Shown here one piece after another: positions 12,525 through 20,776 of a stretch of 64,000 bases of DNA. Each line of letters opens with the position of its first letter. Position 1 is the first letter of the stretch. Made by a program: the position numbers and the translations under genes. The notes under the pieces are model-generated. The model did no database searches. It saw only the letters and a program-made list of their open reading frames with translations, and had not been told where the DNA came from. Source of the DNA: Agrococcus terreus (lineage in GTDB: Bacteria > Actinomycetota > Actinomycetes > Actinomycetales > Microbacteriaceae); NCBI RefSeq assembly GCF_014645235.1, contig NZ_BMLM01000001.1:124001-188000 (forward strand), written 5' to 3'.

Positions 12525-13931
12525 TCAGCGGACGGGCGACTGCCGGATGCGCGAGGTGAGCTCCGTCACCTGCGTGTAGACCGAGCGGCGCTCCTGCATG
12601 AGCTTCTCGATCTTCTTGTTCGCGTACATCACCGTGGTGTGGTCGCGGTTGCCGAACAGCTGGCCGATCTTCGGCAGCGACATGCTCGTCATCTCGCGGC
12701 ACAGGTACATGGCGATCTGCCGCGCGAGCGCGATGGTCTGCGAGCGCGACGAGCCGTGCAGGTCGTCGACCGTGAGGCGGAAGTAGCTCGCGGTGTGGCT
12801 GATGATGTCGCTCGGCGACACGACCGCCTCCTCGTCGAACGAGAAGAGGTCCTTGAGCACCGTCTGCGCGAGCTCCATGGTGACCGGCAGCCGGTTGAGG
12901 CTCGCGAAGGCGGTGACGCGGATGAGCGTGCCCTCGAGCTCGCGGATGTTCGACTGCACCTTGTCGGCGATGACCGACAGCACCTCGGCGGGGATCTGGA
13001 TCCGCTCCGCCTCGGCCTTCTTGCGCAGGATGGCGATGCGCGTCTCGACGTCGGGCACCGTCACGTCGGTGATGAGGCCCCACTCGAACCGGCTCACCAT
13101 CCGCTCCTCGAAGCCCTGCAGGTGCTTCGGCGCCACGTCGGAAGTGATGACCACCTGCTTGTTGTGGTCGTGCAGCGTGTTGAAGGTGTGGAAGAAGGCC
13201 TCCTGCGTCGACTCCTTGCCCCGCAGGAACTGGATGTCGTCGATGAGGAGCACGTCGACGTCGCGGTAGCGCTGCTGGAACGACTGGTTGAGGTTGTTCG
13301 CGATCGAGTTGATGAAGTCGTTCGTGAACTCCTCGCTCGAGACGTACCGCACCCGGATGCCCGGGTACATGCCTTCGGCGTAGTGGCCGATCGCGTGGAG
13401 GAGGTGCGTCTTGCCGAGGCCGGAGTCGCCGTAGATGAAGAGCGGGTTGTACGCCTTGGCCGGCGTCTCGGCCACCGCGAGGGCGGCGGCGTGCGCGAAG
13501 CGGTTCGAGCCGCCGATGACGAAGTTCTCGAAGACGTACTTTGGGTTCAGCCGTGAATCCGCCTTGCGGCCCGAGGGCTCGGAGGAGCGCTCGAAGGTCT
13601 CGATCGGCGCCACGACCGGGTGCGAGGCGGGGTCGTCGACGACGTCCGGCAGCGGCTCCTCGTGCTCGAGCGCGGGGTTCACCACGATCTTGAACGACTG
13701 GATGTCCACAGGGCTGTCCACAAGCGCATCCGTGATCGGGAGGCGCAGGCGCTGCTCGAGCATGTCGCGCGTCAGATCGTTCGGGACGTCGAGGTAGAGC
13801 ACCGATCCCATCACGCCCTGCGGCTCGACCAGGTCGAGGAATCCGCGCAACGACGGGGGAATCCGCGGATCCGTCGCCAGAGCCGAGAGGACGCTCGACC
13901 AGAGATCCCTGGTGGGGTCGTCCGGGGCCAT
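12525..13931 (-). CDS. dnaA: Chromosomal replication initiator DnaA
   Basis: 468 residues. Domain I is about 1-85, a short linker domain II 86-125, the AAA+ core follows with Walker A GDSGLGKT (168-175) and LLIDDIQFL, and the C-terminal DNA-binding domain has GNRDHTTVMYANKKI. Start is the ATG giving MAPDDPTRDLWSS, 10 bases after an AGAGGAA site; longer in-frame readings run through DnaA boxes and lack similarity. The upstream region (13932-14269) holds a perfect TTATCCACA box, suggesting autoregulation. A weak TTGCAC-17-CAGACT promoter can be drawn at 14091-14063 on the minus strand. Two more box-like sequences lie inside its own coding region at 13702-13722. Confidence 0.98.
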   Translation of the reverse strand: MAPDDPTRDLWSSVLSALATDPRIPPSLRGFLDLVEPQGVMGSVLYLDVPNDLTRDMLEQRLRLPITDALVDSPVDIQSFKIVVNPALEHEEPLPDVVDDPASHPVVAPIETFERSSEPSGRKADSRLNPKYVFENFVIGGSNRFAHAAALAVAETPAKAYNPLFIYGDSGLGKTHLLHAIGHYAEGMYPGIRVRYVSSEEFTNDFINSIANNLNQSFQQRYRDVDVLLIDDIQFLRGKESTQEAFFHTFNTLHDHNKQVVITSDVAPKHLQGFEERMVSRFEWGLITDVTVPDVETRIAILRKKAEAERIQIPAEVLSVIADKVQSNIRELEGTLIRVTAFASLNRLPVTMELAQTVLKDLFSFDEEAVVSPSDIISHTASYFRLTVDDLHGSSRSQTIALARQIAMYLCREMTSMSLPKIGQLFGNRDHTTVMYANKKIEKLMQERRSVYTQVTELTSRIRQSPVR

Positions 13932-13972
13932 GGGGCAGCGGTTCCTCTCGTGGGGCGTCGTGATGACAGGTG

Positions 13973-13993
13973 CGATCCACACCATTATCCACA
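13973..13993. promoter_or_regulatory. DnaA boxes upstream of dnaA
   Basis: CGATCCACA at 13973-13981 and the perfect box TTATCCACA at 13985-13993, spaced 12 bases, 42-62 bases upstream of the dnaA start. Expected to serve origin binding and dnaA autorepression. Confidence 0.75.
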
Positions 13994-14139
13994 GGTGTCT
14001 GGGGATGAGAGGTCCGCTGCGCGGCAGTGCTCCTGAGCACCTCCCGCGGCGCGGATTCATAGAGTCTGCACGCATAGCGCATCGGGTGCAAGTCCCCGCT
14101 GCATCGATCCGGCGTGGCGCGCAAGCGGCCACCGCGCCG

Positions 14140-14168
14140 TTGACCGCGCCCGTGGCCTCGCGTATGAT
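14140..14168 (+). promoter_or_regulatory. Sigma-70-type promoter of rpmH-rnpA
   Basis: TTGACC (14140-14145), 17-base spacer, TATGAT (14163-14168): close to the housekeeping consensus and the best promoter match in the window. It gives a ~95-base leader before rpmH. Confidence 0.75.
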
Positions 14169-14269
14169 CGTCAGGTTGCCGCAGCAGGTCTGCGGTGCGC
14201 CGTCGAGCCTCGCGGGCTCGATGCGACGACTTCCGGCGCCCAGCGCCGAACCCCACGGGAGACATCACC

Positions 14270-14407
14270 ATGAGCAAGCGCACGTTCCAGCCGAACAACC
14301 GCCGCCGCGCCAAGAAGCACGGCTTCCGCCTCCGCATGCGCACCCGCGCCGGCCGCGCCATCCTGTCGGCCCGCCGCGCCAAGGGCCGCACCGAGCTCTC
14401 GGCCTGA
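14270..14407 (+). CDS. rpmH: 50S ribosomal protein L34
   Basis: 45 residues, [20 protein letters not shown] through KGRTELSA: full-length bL34, extremely basic. An ACGGGAGA site precedes the ATG. First gene of the rightward origin cluster; rnpA follows after 21 bases, the standard arrangement. Confidence 0.98.
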   Translation: MSKRTFQPNNRRRAKKHGFRLRMRTRAGRAILSARRAKGRTELSA

Positions 14408-14428
14408 CCCCCAGGGATCTGGCGCGAG

Positions 14429-14755
14429 GTGCTCGCGAAGGCGAACCGGATCGTGCGGGGCGACGACTTCCGTCGCATCGTGCGCACCGGTCGCCGCGCG
14501 GGCGGCCCGCTCGCGGTGGTGCACCGCACGAAGCCCGAAGCGGCAGGCAGCCGCTTCGGGTTCATCGTGTCCAAGCAGGTGGGCAACGCCGTGGTGCGGA
14601 ACCGCGTGCGACGCCGGCTGTCGGAGATCGTCCGCGCCGAGCTGCCGCTGGATCCCGCCGAGGACATCGTGATCCGCGCCCTGCCCGCGGCGGCCGAGGC
14701 CGACTTCGCTACACTCAGGGCCGGGATCACGGCGCTCCTGGAGCGACGGCCATGA
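14429..14755 (+). CDS. rnpA: Ribonuclease P protein component
   Basis: 108 residues. Protein subunit that helps the RNase P RNA bind pre-tRNA 5' leaders. The RNR signature is VGNAVVRNRVRRRLSEIVR (residues ~51-69), with the upstream FGFIVSKQ. Start is GTG with a weak upstream site; MLAKANRIVRGDDFRRIV is the typical N-terminus. The stop overlaps the yidD ATG (ATGA), so the two are translationally coupled. Confidence 0.96.
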   Translation: MLAKANRIVRGDDFRRIVRTGRRAGGPLAVVHRTKPEAAGSRFGFIVSKQVGNAVVRNRVRRRLSEIVRAELPLDPAEDIVIRALPAAAEADFATLRAGITALLERRP

Positions 14756-15039
14756 GCCTCGCGCTCCTGCCCCGCAACATCTGCGTCGCGTTCCTCGTCG
14801 CCTACCGAGCGGTGATCTCACCGCTCTACGGCGATGTCTGCCGCTACTACCCGAGCTGCTCGAGCTACGCCCTCCAGGCCATCCAGCAGCACGGGGTGAT
14901 CCGGGGCATCTGGATGGGCTCGCGCCGCATCCTCCGCTGCCACCCGTGGGCGCCGGGAGGCGTCGACGACATCCCGGAGCCGCGACGGCGGCTCCACACC
15001 ACCCGCGCGGGGTTCGTCCTCGCGCACGAGGAGCACTGA
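14752..15039 (+). CDS. yidD: Membrane protein insertion efficiency factor YidD
   Basis: 95 residues. The family core is AYRAVISPLYGDVCRYYPSCSSYALQAIQQHG, with three conserved Cys, followed by RILRCHPWAPGGVDD. It is a small peripheral membrane protein with an amphipathic helix that assists YidC-dependent insertion. It overlaps rnpA by 4 bases and ends 4 bases before yidC. Confidence 0.95.
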   Translation: MSLALLPRNICVAFLVAYRAVISPLYGDVCRYYPSCSSYALQAIQQHGVIRGIWMGSRRILRCHPWAPGGVDDIPEPRRRLHTTRAGFVLAHEEH

Positions 15040-15043
15040 CACC

Positions 15044-16009
15044 TTGGACATCTTCGCCCTGCTCATGTGGCCCATCAAGTGGGTCATCGAGGCGATCCTC
15101 GTCGGATTCCACACGGTCATCACCGCCCTCGGCGGCGCGGAGGGCTCGGGGCTCACCTGGGTCCTCTCGATCGTGGGCCTCGTGCTCGTGATCCGCTCGG
15201 CGATGATCCCGCTCACCGTGCGCCAGATCGTCTCGTCGCGGAAGTCGCTCGAGATCCAGCCCGAGATCCAGCGCATCCAGAAGAAGTACAAGGGCAAGAA
15301 GGACCAGTTCTCGCGCGAGGCGATGCAGCGCGAGACGATGGAGGCCTACCGCAAGGCCGGCACGAACCCCTTCGCCTCGTGCCTCCCGCTGCTCATCCAG
15401 ATGCCGATCTTCCTCGGCCTCGTGCAGGTGCTCACCGACGCGAACAACCGCAAGGCCGGCGTCGGCCTCCTCACCGAGGAGCTGGCGACGCTCTTCAGCC
15501 AGTCGACGCTCTTCGGTGTCGTCCCGCTGCACCAGACGATGCAGGGCGGCTTCGCCTCGGGCGACGTCTGGGTCATCATCACCGCCATCGTCCTCACGGC
15601 GATCATGTGCGCCACGCAGTTCTACACGCAGCTGCAGATCATGACGAAGAACCAGACGCCGGCGATGAAGGAGTCGCCGATGTACAAGCAGCAGCGCATC
15701 CTGCTGTACATCATCCCGGTGTTCCTCCTCGTCTCCGCGTGGCTGTTCCCGCTCGGCACGATGTTCTACTGGCTCGTCTCGAACATCTACACGCTCGTGC
15801 AGCAGCTCATCATCATCAACAAGATGCCGACGCCGGGCTCCGACGCCGCCCTCGCCCGCGAGGCGCGCATGGCCCGCAAGCGCCAGCGGATGGGCCTGCC
15901 GCCCGTCGAGGGCGACGAGGCCGCGGCCGAGACCGAGGTCGAGATCAAGACCCAGCGGCAGCAGCCCAAGGGCAAGGGCACGAAGTCGAAGCGGGAGGGC
16001 CGCGCATGA
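15044..16009 (+). CDS. yidC: Membrane protein insertase YidC/Oxa1
   Basis: 321 residues, Gram-positive type without the large periplasmic domain. The conserved core has about five transmembrane segments; LSIVGLVLVIRSAMIPLTVRQ holds the conserved groove Arg, then PFASCLPLLIQMPIFLGLVQV, ILLYIIPVFLLVSAWLFPLG and FYWLVSNIYTLVQQLII. The C-terminal ~50 residues are a charged Lys/Arg/Gln tail that may bind ribosomes. Start is a TTG, 10 bases after GAGGAG and just past the yidD stop. It overlaps jag by 4 bases. Confidence 0.96.
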   Translation: MDIFALLMWPIKWVIEAILVGFHTVITALGGAEGSGLTWVLSIVGLVLVIRSAMIPLTVRQIVSSRKSLEIQPEIQRIQKKYKGKKDQFSREAMQRETMEAYRKAGTNPFASCLPLLIQMPIFLGLVQVLTDANNRKAGVGLLTEELATLFSQSTLFGVVPLHQTMQGGFASGDVWVIITAIVLTAIMCATQFYTQLQIMTKNQTPAMKESPMYKQQRILLYIIPVFLLVSAWLFPLGTMFYWLVSNIYTLVQQLIIINKMPTPGSDAALAREARMARKRQRMGLPPVEGDEAAAETEVEIKTQRQQPKGKGTKSKREGRA

Positions 16010-16497
16010 CCGAGCAGGAGACCGTCCGGGCCGAGCAGGCCGAGGGCACGCGCGTCGACGAGGGCGAGATCGCGGCGGACTACGTCGAGGGGCTCCTCGA
16101 CATCGCCGACGTCGACGGCGACATCGAGATCGACGCCGACGGCTCGCGCACGACGCTCGTGGTCGGCGAGGCCGGCGACGACCTCGGCGGGCTCTCGAAG
16201 CCCGAGGTGGTCGCGGCGCTGCAGGAGCTGACGCGCCTCGCGGTCCAGCAGCAGACGGGCGACTTCTCGCGCCTCGTGCTCGACGTCGCCGGGTCGCGCG
16301 ACGCGCGGGCCGAGCAGCTGCAGGCGGTCGTCGAGCGCGCCGCCGCATCGCTGGCCGACGGCGCGCAGCGCGTGCCGCTCGAGCCGATGTCCTCCTACGA
16401 GCGCAAGCTCGTGCACGACCTCGTCCGCGAGCACGGCCTCGCGAGCGAGTCGGAGGGCGAGGGCGCGGACCGCCACATCGTCATCGTCCCCGCGTGA
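16006..16497 (+). CDS. jag: Jag/KhpB-like RNA-binding protein (KH + R3H)
   Basis: 163 residues. An acidic N-terminal stretch with ADYVEGLLDIADVDGDIEI is followed by a KH-type RNA-binding region and a C-terminal R3H domain, SSYERKLVHDLV...GADRHIVIVP. Lacks the long Jag-N domain of firmicute versions, as in other actinobacteria. Starts inside the yidC stop and its own stop overlaps the rsmG GTG, so the yidC-jag-rsmG run is coupled. Known relatives bind RNA and affect cell division and envelope synthesis. Confidence 0.92.
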   Translation: MTEQETVRAEQAEGTRVDEGEIAADYVEGLLDIADVDGDIEIDADGSRTTLVVGEAGDDLGGLSKPEVVAALQELTRLAVQQQTGDFSRLVLDVAGSRDARAEQLQAVVERAAASLADGAQRVPLEPMSSYERKLVHDLVREHGLASESEGEGADRHIVIVPA

Positions 16498-17147
16498 CCG
16501 AGGACGCCGCTCCCCCGGTGCTCGAGGCCGAGCCCGCCCAGGCGGCGGCCCTCTTCGGCGACCGCATCGACCTGGCACGGTCGTTCACGGCGTCGCTCGC
16601 CGAGCACGGCGAGACGCTGGGCCTCATCGGCCCCCGCGAGCTGCCGCAGCTCTGGACACGACATATCCTCAACTCTGCGCTCGTTGCTCCCCTGCTCCGT
16701 GGTCGCGTCGGCGACGTCGGGTCCGGTGCCGGCCTCCCCGGGCTCGTGCTGGCGATCGCGCGGCCCGACGTCGAGCTGACGCTCATCGAGCCTATGGAGC
16801 GGCGCACCGACTGGCTGCAGTCGGAGGTCGACCGGATCGGCCTCACGAACGTGCGGGTGCTGCGCGCCCGCGCCGAGGACGTTCCGGGCAGCGGCGAGCT
16901 GCTGCCGCTCGACCAGGTCACGGCACGTGCGGTCTCCGCGCTGCGCTCGCTCATCCCGCTCACCGCTCCCCTGGCGCGCTCCGGCGGCGAGCTGCTGCTG
17001 CTCAAGGGCGCGCGGGCCGACGACGAGATCGCCGCGGCAGCCAAGGTCATCCGCAAGCACCGGCTGCAGTCGGTCGAGGTGCTGGAGCTCGGCGCGGAGC
17101 ACGGCCTCGAGGTCACGCGCGTGGTGCGAGCGCTCGTCGATCCCTGA
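16494..17147 (+). CDS. rsmG: 16S rRNA (guanine527-N7)-methyltransferase RsmG (GidB)
   Basis: 217 residues. SAM motif I is VGDVGSGAGLPGLVLAIARP (about residues 72-91), with the preceding LWTRHILNSALVAPL and the downstream VTARAVSALRSLIPL. It methylates G527 of 16S rRNA, and loss gives low-level streptomycin resistance in other bacteria. GTG start overlaps the jag stop. Last gene before the 1.28-kb parS-containing spacer. Confidence 0.96.
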   Translation: MTEDAAPPVLEAEPAQAAALFGDRIDLARSFTASLAEHGETLGLIGPRELPQLWTRHILNSALVAPLLRGRVGDVGSGAGLPGLVLAIARPDVELTLIEPMERRTDWLQSEVDRIGLTNVRVLRARAEDVPGSGELLPLDQVTARAVSALRSLIPLTAPLARSGGELLLLKGARADDEIAAAAKVIRKHRLQSVEVLELGAEHGLEVTRVVRALVDP

Positions 17148-17350
17148 TCTGCTGCACCCGCGGCGACGGCACTGCGTCGTGCTGCCGGATGGAGCACACC
17201 TGCCGATGGCGGGCGTCGTGCCCCGACCGCCGTGCGCGTGGAGCGGGCCGTGCGCCGAGCTCAGTCCGTGCAGGCGTACTGCGCTCCGCTGTGGCGGCGT
17301 CGCGCGCTTCGCCGCGTGAGCTGAGCGGCCCACCGGCTCGGTGCTGCGGT

Positions 17351-17366
17351 TGTTTCACGTGCAACA
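17351..17366 (+). promoter_or_regulatory. parS site 1
   Basis: TGTTTCACGTGCAACA, two mismatches from the bacterial ParB consensus TGTTTCACGTGAAACA in the right arm only at one position plus none in the CACGTG core; the weakest of the six on that arm. Confidence 0.85.
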
Positions 17367-17504
17367 TCGGCCTGGCCGGCCACGGACCTGGCCGCCACTG
17401 CATCGGCGCGGTCGCTCTTGCTTCGCGTCGCCCGCTGATGCGCTCCTCGCGCTCCGGGCTTGCTCCGCGCAGCTGATGATCCAGACCCTCGCCGAGGACT
17501 GGGA

Positions 17505-17520
17505 TGTTTCACGTGGAACA
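17505..17520 (+). promoter_or_regulatory. parS site 2
   Basis: TGTTTCACGTGGAACA: one mismatch from the consensus palindrome, core CACGTG intact. 154 bases from site 1. Confidence 0.92.
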
Positions 17521-17630
17521 TCAGTAGCGGCTGTGTCATGAAGCCGCTGACCGCGACCAATGCGAAGAGACGGCGATGGCGCCAACGCACCAGCCGGGTC
17601 ACCGCGTCTGATGCTCGCGATTAGGCAAGT

Positions 17631-17646
17631 CGTTTCACGTGGAACA
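17631..17646 (+). promoter_or_regulatory. parS site 3
   Basis: CGTTTCACGTGGAACA: same internal G as site 2, plus C at the outermost position. 126 bases from site 2. Confidence 0.88.
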
Positions 17647-17796
17647 TCTGTGGCACGAGGGCTACGTGTGATCGACGTGCGCGGTGCCGTCGCGGCGGCT
17701 GGGAGGCAGCACGACGGCTGCCGCGTCAGCGGGTCGGCCGCGACTCGGCTGCGGCTGGTGTGCGATCGCAGCGCAGCGGCTCGCGCATGACCGATG

Positions 17797-17812
17797 TGTT
17801 TCACGTGGAACA
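17797..17812 (+). promoter_or_regulatory. parS site 4
   Basis: TGTTTCACGTGGAACA, identical to site 2; 166 bases from site 3. Confidence 0.92.
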
Positions 17813-17947
17813 TCGATCATCGGTGCGTGAGTGCCGTCGGGCAGGATGCTCGCCGGCTCGTGGGGTCCGGACATGGCGCTGGCGTGGCCTGCGGGACGAC
17901 GAGACCTGCATCGCGCGCGGCAGGCGTCGGCATGGCGTCGCACCAGG

Positions 17948-17963
17948 CGTTCCACGTGAAACA
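17948..17963 (-). promoter_or_regulatory. parS site 5
   Basis: CGTTCCACGTGAAACA: the site 2 sequence in the opposite orientation (odd base now on the left arm). 151 bases from site 4. Confidence 0.88.
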
Positions 17964-18083
17964 TTCCGCGGAGCGAGGCGCGCAGATACGACGAGCATGC
18001 GCGCGCTCGCGCGACACGCGGTCGATCGCGTGCGAGGCTCGGCGTACGACGCGCGCTGCTGCGTTCGAGACTGGCCCGTGACC

Positions 18084-18102
18084 TGTGGACAACTGTGGAC
18101 AA
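18084..18102. promoter_or_regulatory. Tandem perfect DnaA boxes in the parS region
   Basis: Two copies of TGTGGACAA (reverse complement TTGTCCACA) at 18084-18092 and 18094-18102, one helical turn apart. Position between parS sites 5 and 6, about 340 bases upstream of parA. Confidence 0.7.
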
Positions 18103-18395
18103 GTACGGCGACCGCGGAACGCCGAACTTGAGGTCAACGACGGTTCCATGGCCCGAAATCTCCCGGAAACACGCGGAATCTGACCTCTCGGACGTCGCGC
18201 TTGGACCGCGATGGTGTGCGAACACCGTCACCGAACGTTCTCCACAGGCATCCATAGGTCTGTGGAGAGTGCGCCTCGGTGTTGCAGTGGACGACACGGC
18301 ACAGCACCGACTTTGCGACAGCGCGTCGACGCGCCACACTAGGTGTTCTGCATCCCTCGCGCGCGAGCGCGCGGCTCGCGAGAGCCTCGGACGGA

Positions 18396-18411
18396 TGTTC
18401 CACGTGAAACA
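18396..18411 (-). promoter_or_regulatory. parS site 6, in the parA leader
   Basis: TGTTCCACGTGAAACA, reverse orientation of site 2. It ends 17 bases before the parA GTG, immediately upstream of the AGGAAGG ribosome-binding site, so ParB binding here could repress parAB. Confidence 0.92.
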
Positions 18412-18428
18412 TCGACAGGAAGGCCCGC

Positions 18429-19313
18429 GTGACCACCGGTAAGTTCGACACGACGCCGATCGCCCGCGAGCTCGCTGCGATGGCACGTCGGCGTCAGGCG
18501 CTCCAGGCTCAGCAGGTGCCCCTCCCCGCACGCACCCGGATCATGACGGTGGTGAACCAGAAGGGCGGCGTCGGCAAGACGACCAGCGCCGTCAATCTCG
18601 CCGCAGCGCTCGCCCAGGGCGGCGCACGGGTGCTGGTGCTCGACCTCGATCCGCAGGGGAACGCCTCGACCGCGCTCGGCATCGACCACCACGCGGACGT
18701 CATGAGCACCTACGACGTGCTCATCGATGGGGAGCCGCTGGCGTCGGCCATCGCGACGAGCCCCCAGGACGACAGGCTGCAGGTCGTGCCGTCGACGATC
18801 CACCTCGCGGGCGCCGACCTCGAGCTCGCCGGCATGGAGCGACGCGAGCACCGCCTGCGTGAGGCGCTCGACCGCTTCCTCACCGAGACGTCGGTGCCGC
18901 CGCACTACGTCTTCATCGACTGCCCGCCGTCGCTCGGGCTGCTCACGATCAACGCCTTCACCGCGGCGACCGAGGTGCTGCTGCCGATCCAGTGCGAGTA
19001 CTACGCCCTCGAGGGCGTGACCCAGCTGCTCGACACGATCGACCGCATCAAGGCGCACCTCAACCCGACGCTCGACCTGTCGACCGTCCTCCTCACGATG
19101 TTCGACGGCCGCACGCTCCTGTCGCGCCAGGTCGTCGACGAGGTGAAGGCGCACTTCCCGACGCAGACGCTCGAGGCGATCATCCCGAGGTCGGTCCGCG
19201 TCTCGGAGGCGCCTGGCTACGGCCAGACCGTGATCGCCTACGATCCCAACTCACCCGGCGCGCTCTCGTACCGCGAGGCTGCCGCCGAGATCGCACGCAG
19301 AGGAGCGGCATGA
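18429..19313 (+). CDS. parA: Chromosome partitioning ATPase ParA (Soj)
   Basis: 294 residues. Deviant Walker A KGGVGKT (45-51), DLDPQGNAS, IDCPPSLGLLT and the C-terminal SVRVSEAPGYGQTVI are all typical of chromosomal ParA. The first ~35 residues are an extension ahead of the conserved RIMTVVNQKGG. GTG start after AGGAAGG. It segregates origins by dynamic nucleoid binding with ParB on parS. The parB ATG overlaps its stop (ATGA). Confidence 0.97.
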   Translation: MTTGKFDTTPIARELAAMARRRQALQAQQVPLPARTRIMTVVNQKGGVGKTTSAVNLAAALAQGGARVLVLDLDPQGNASTALGIDHHADVMSTYDVLIDGEPLASAIATSPQDDRLQVVPSTIHLAGADLELAGMERREHRLREALDRFLTETSVPPHYVFIDCPPSLGLLTINAFTAATEVLLPIQCEYYALEGVTQLLDTIDRIKAHLNPTLDLSTVLLTMFDGRTLLSRQVVDEVKAHFPTQTLEAIIPRSVRVSEAPGYGQTVIAYDPNSPGALSYREAAAEIARRGAA

Positions 19314-20395
19314 GCAAGAAGGCAGGGCTCGGGCGCGGCATCGGCGCCCTCATCCCGACCGGTCCCGCGCCGACGGCAGCGCCCGCCGAGGAGCGCCCGG
19401 CGCCCGCATCGACGCAGGCGCCGGCCGAGCAGCAGGATGCCCGACCCGCTGCGCCCGCGTCGCAGCGCCGCCGCCGCAGCACCCCGAAGCCCGGCAGCCG
19501 CCCCGTCGACGTGTTCTTCTCGAGCGACGACGACGAGCAGGAGCACGAGCTGCTCGAGGTGCCCGGCGCGACCTTCGGCGCCGTCTCGCCCGGCGACATC
19601 CGGCCCAACGCCAACCAGCCGCGCACCGTGTTCGACGAGGACGACCTCGCCGAGCTCGAGCACTCGATCCGCGAGTTCGGGGTTCTGCAACCCATCGTCG
19701 TGCGGCCGATCTCGGCCCCGGACCCGGACGGCCCGAAGTACGAGCTCATCATGGGGGAGCGGCGCTGGCGCGCGAGCCAGCGCGCAGGCCTCGAGAGCAT
19801 CCCCGCGGTCATCCGCGACACCACCGACGACGCGATGCTGCGCGACGCGCTGCTCGAGAACCTCCACCGCGCGGAGCTGAACCCCCTCGAGGAGGCCTCG
19901 GCGTACCAGCAGCTCATGGAGGACTTCGCGATCACCCAGGAGGAGCTGTCGCGCCGGATCGGCCGCAGCCGCCCGCAGATCTCGAACACCATCCGGCTCT
20001 TGAAGCTGCCCGAGCCCATCCAGGCCCGGGTCGCCTCCGGCGTGCTCTCCGCCGGCCACGCCCGTGCGATTCTCTCGCTCTCCACGCGCGAGGCGCAGGA
20101 GCAGCTCGCCGCGAAGATCGTCAATGAGGATCTCTCAGTCCGTGCGGCGGAGACCGCGGCGGGCCTGCTGCAGTCGCGCACGCCGCGCCGGGCGCCCACG
20201 AAGGGCGCGGTGCAGCACGGGCTCGACGAGATCGCCACGCGGCTGGAGGACCGCCTCGACACGCGTGTGCGCGTCTCGCTCGGTCGCTCGAAGGGGCAGC
20301 TCACCATCGACTTCGCGACGGTCGCCGACCTCGACCGCATCCTCTCGGAGCTCGGCGAGCAGGGCTTCGGCGGCTCGCTGCCGCCGCAGCAGTAG
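19310..20395 (+). CDS. parB: Chromosome partitioning protein ParB (Spo0J), CTP-dependent clamp
   Basis: 361 residues. The N-terminal KKAGLGRGIGALIP is the ParA-stimulating peptide; a ~75-residue Pro/Ala/Glu linker follows. The CTP-binding domain has ISPGDIRPNANQPR-type box I and GERRWRAS (149-156); the helix-turn-helix is QEELSRRIGRSRPQISNTIRLL; a C-terminal dimerisation domain ends in GFGGSLPPQQ. It recognises the parS cluster upstream of parA. A long GC-rich hairpin follows 16 bases after the stop. Confidence 0.97.
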   Translation: MSKKAGLGRGIGALIPTGPAPTAAPAEERPAPASTQAPAEQQDARPAAPASQRRRRSTPKPGSRPVDVFFSSDDDEQEHELLEVPGATFGAVSPGDIRPNANQPRTVFDEDDLAELEHSIREFGVLQPIVVRPISAPDPDGPKYELIMGERRWRASQRAGLESIPAVIRDTTDDAMLRDALLENLHRAELNPLEEASAYQQLMEDFAITQEELSRRIGRSRPQISNTIRLLKLPEPIQARVASGVLSAGHARAILSLSTREAQEQLAAKIVNEDLSVRAAETAAGLLQSRTPRRAPTKGAVQHGLDEIATRLEDRLDTRVRVSLGRSKGQLTIDFATVADLDRILSELGEQGFGGSLPPQQ

Positions 20396-20411
20396 CCCGC
20401 GTCCGGCACTA

Positions 20412-20443
20412 CGAAGGCCCCGGGGGAGTCCCCGGGGCCTTCG
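20412..20443. terminator. Bidirectional terminator between parB and trxA
   Basis: Perfect 14-bp stem CGAAGGCCCCGGGG / CCCCGGGGCCTTCG with loop GAGT between convergent genes. Confidence 0.85.
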
Positions 20444-20454
20444 TGCGTCGCGCG

Positions 20455-20766
20455 TCAGAGGAACGCGGCGAGCTCCTGCTCCATGGCGGGCTTCGGACGG
20501 GCGCCGATGAGCTCCTTGACGACCTGGCCGCCCTGGAACACCTTCATCGCCGGGATCGACGTGATGTTGTAGCGCATGGCGAGGTCGGGCTCCTGGTCGA
20601 CGTTCACCTTGACGACGTCGAGCTTGTCGGTCTCGCCGTCGATCTGCTCGAGGATCGGGCTGACCGCGCGGCAGGGACCGCACCAGGCCGCCCAGAAGTC
20701 GACGAGCACGGGCTTGTCGGCGTTGAGCACGTCCTGCTCGAACGACGCGGTGGTGACTTCCTTCAC
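20455..20766 (-). CDS. trxA: Thioredoxin
   Basis: 103 residues with active site WCGPC (Cys29, Cys32), preceded by PVLVDFWAA and followed by the cis-Pro loop ITSIPAM. Cytosolic disulfide reductase. GTG start chosen because an AGGAGG site lies 7 bases upstream; the longer reading enters trxB. It lies 10 bases after the trxB stop, so the reductase and its substrate are one operon. Confidence 0.96.
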   Translation of the reverse strand: MKEVTTASFEQDVLNADKPVLVDFWAAWCGPCRAVSPILEQIDGETDKLDVVKVNVDQEPDLAMRYNITSIPAMKVFQGGQVVKELIGARPKPAMEQELAAFL

Positions 20767-20776
20767 TCTGTGCCTC

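Larger units (their letters stand above)
17148..18428. other. 1.28-kb gene-free centromere region with six parS sites
   Basis: No frame in this interval has coding character; short open frames repeatedly spell MFHVKH or similar only because they cross parS palindromes. It holds six 16-base parS-like sites, two perfect tandem DnaA boxes and two further box-like sequences (TTCTCCACA 18238-18246, TGTGGAGAG 18261-18269). The first five parS sites are spaced 126-166 bases, the sixth is 448 bases further, directly before parA. Most relatives in memory have a far shorter rsmG-parA gap. The parA promoter must be near 18313-18340 (a weak TTGCGA-16-CACACT can be drawn). Confidence 0.85.

Noticed and set aside
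17241..18149. Small ORFs in the rsmG-parA spacer encoding MFHVKH- or MFHVEH-type peptides
   Set aside because: The recurring peptide is simply the translation of parS palindromes; no ribosome-binding sites or coding bias.
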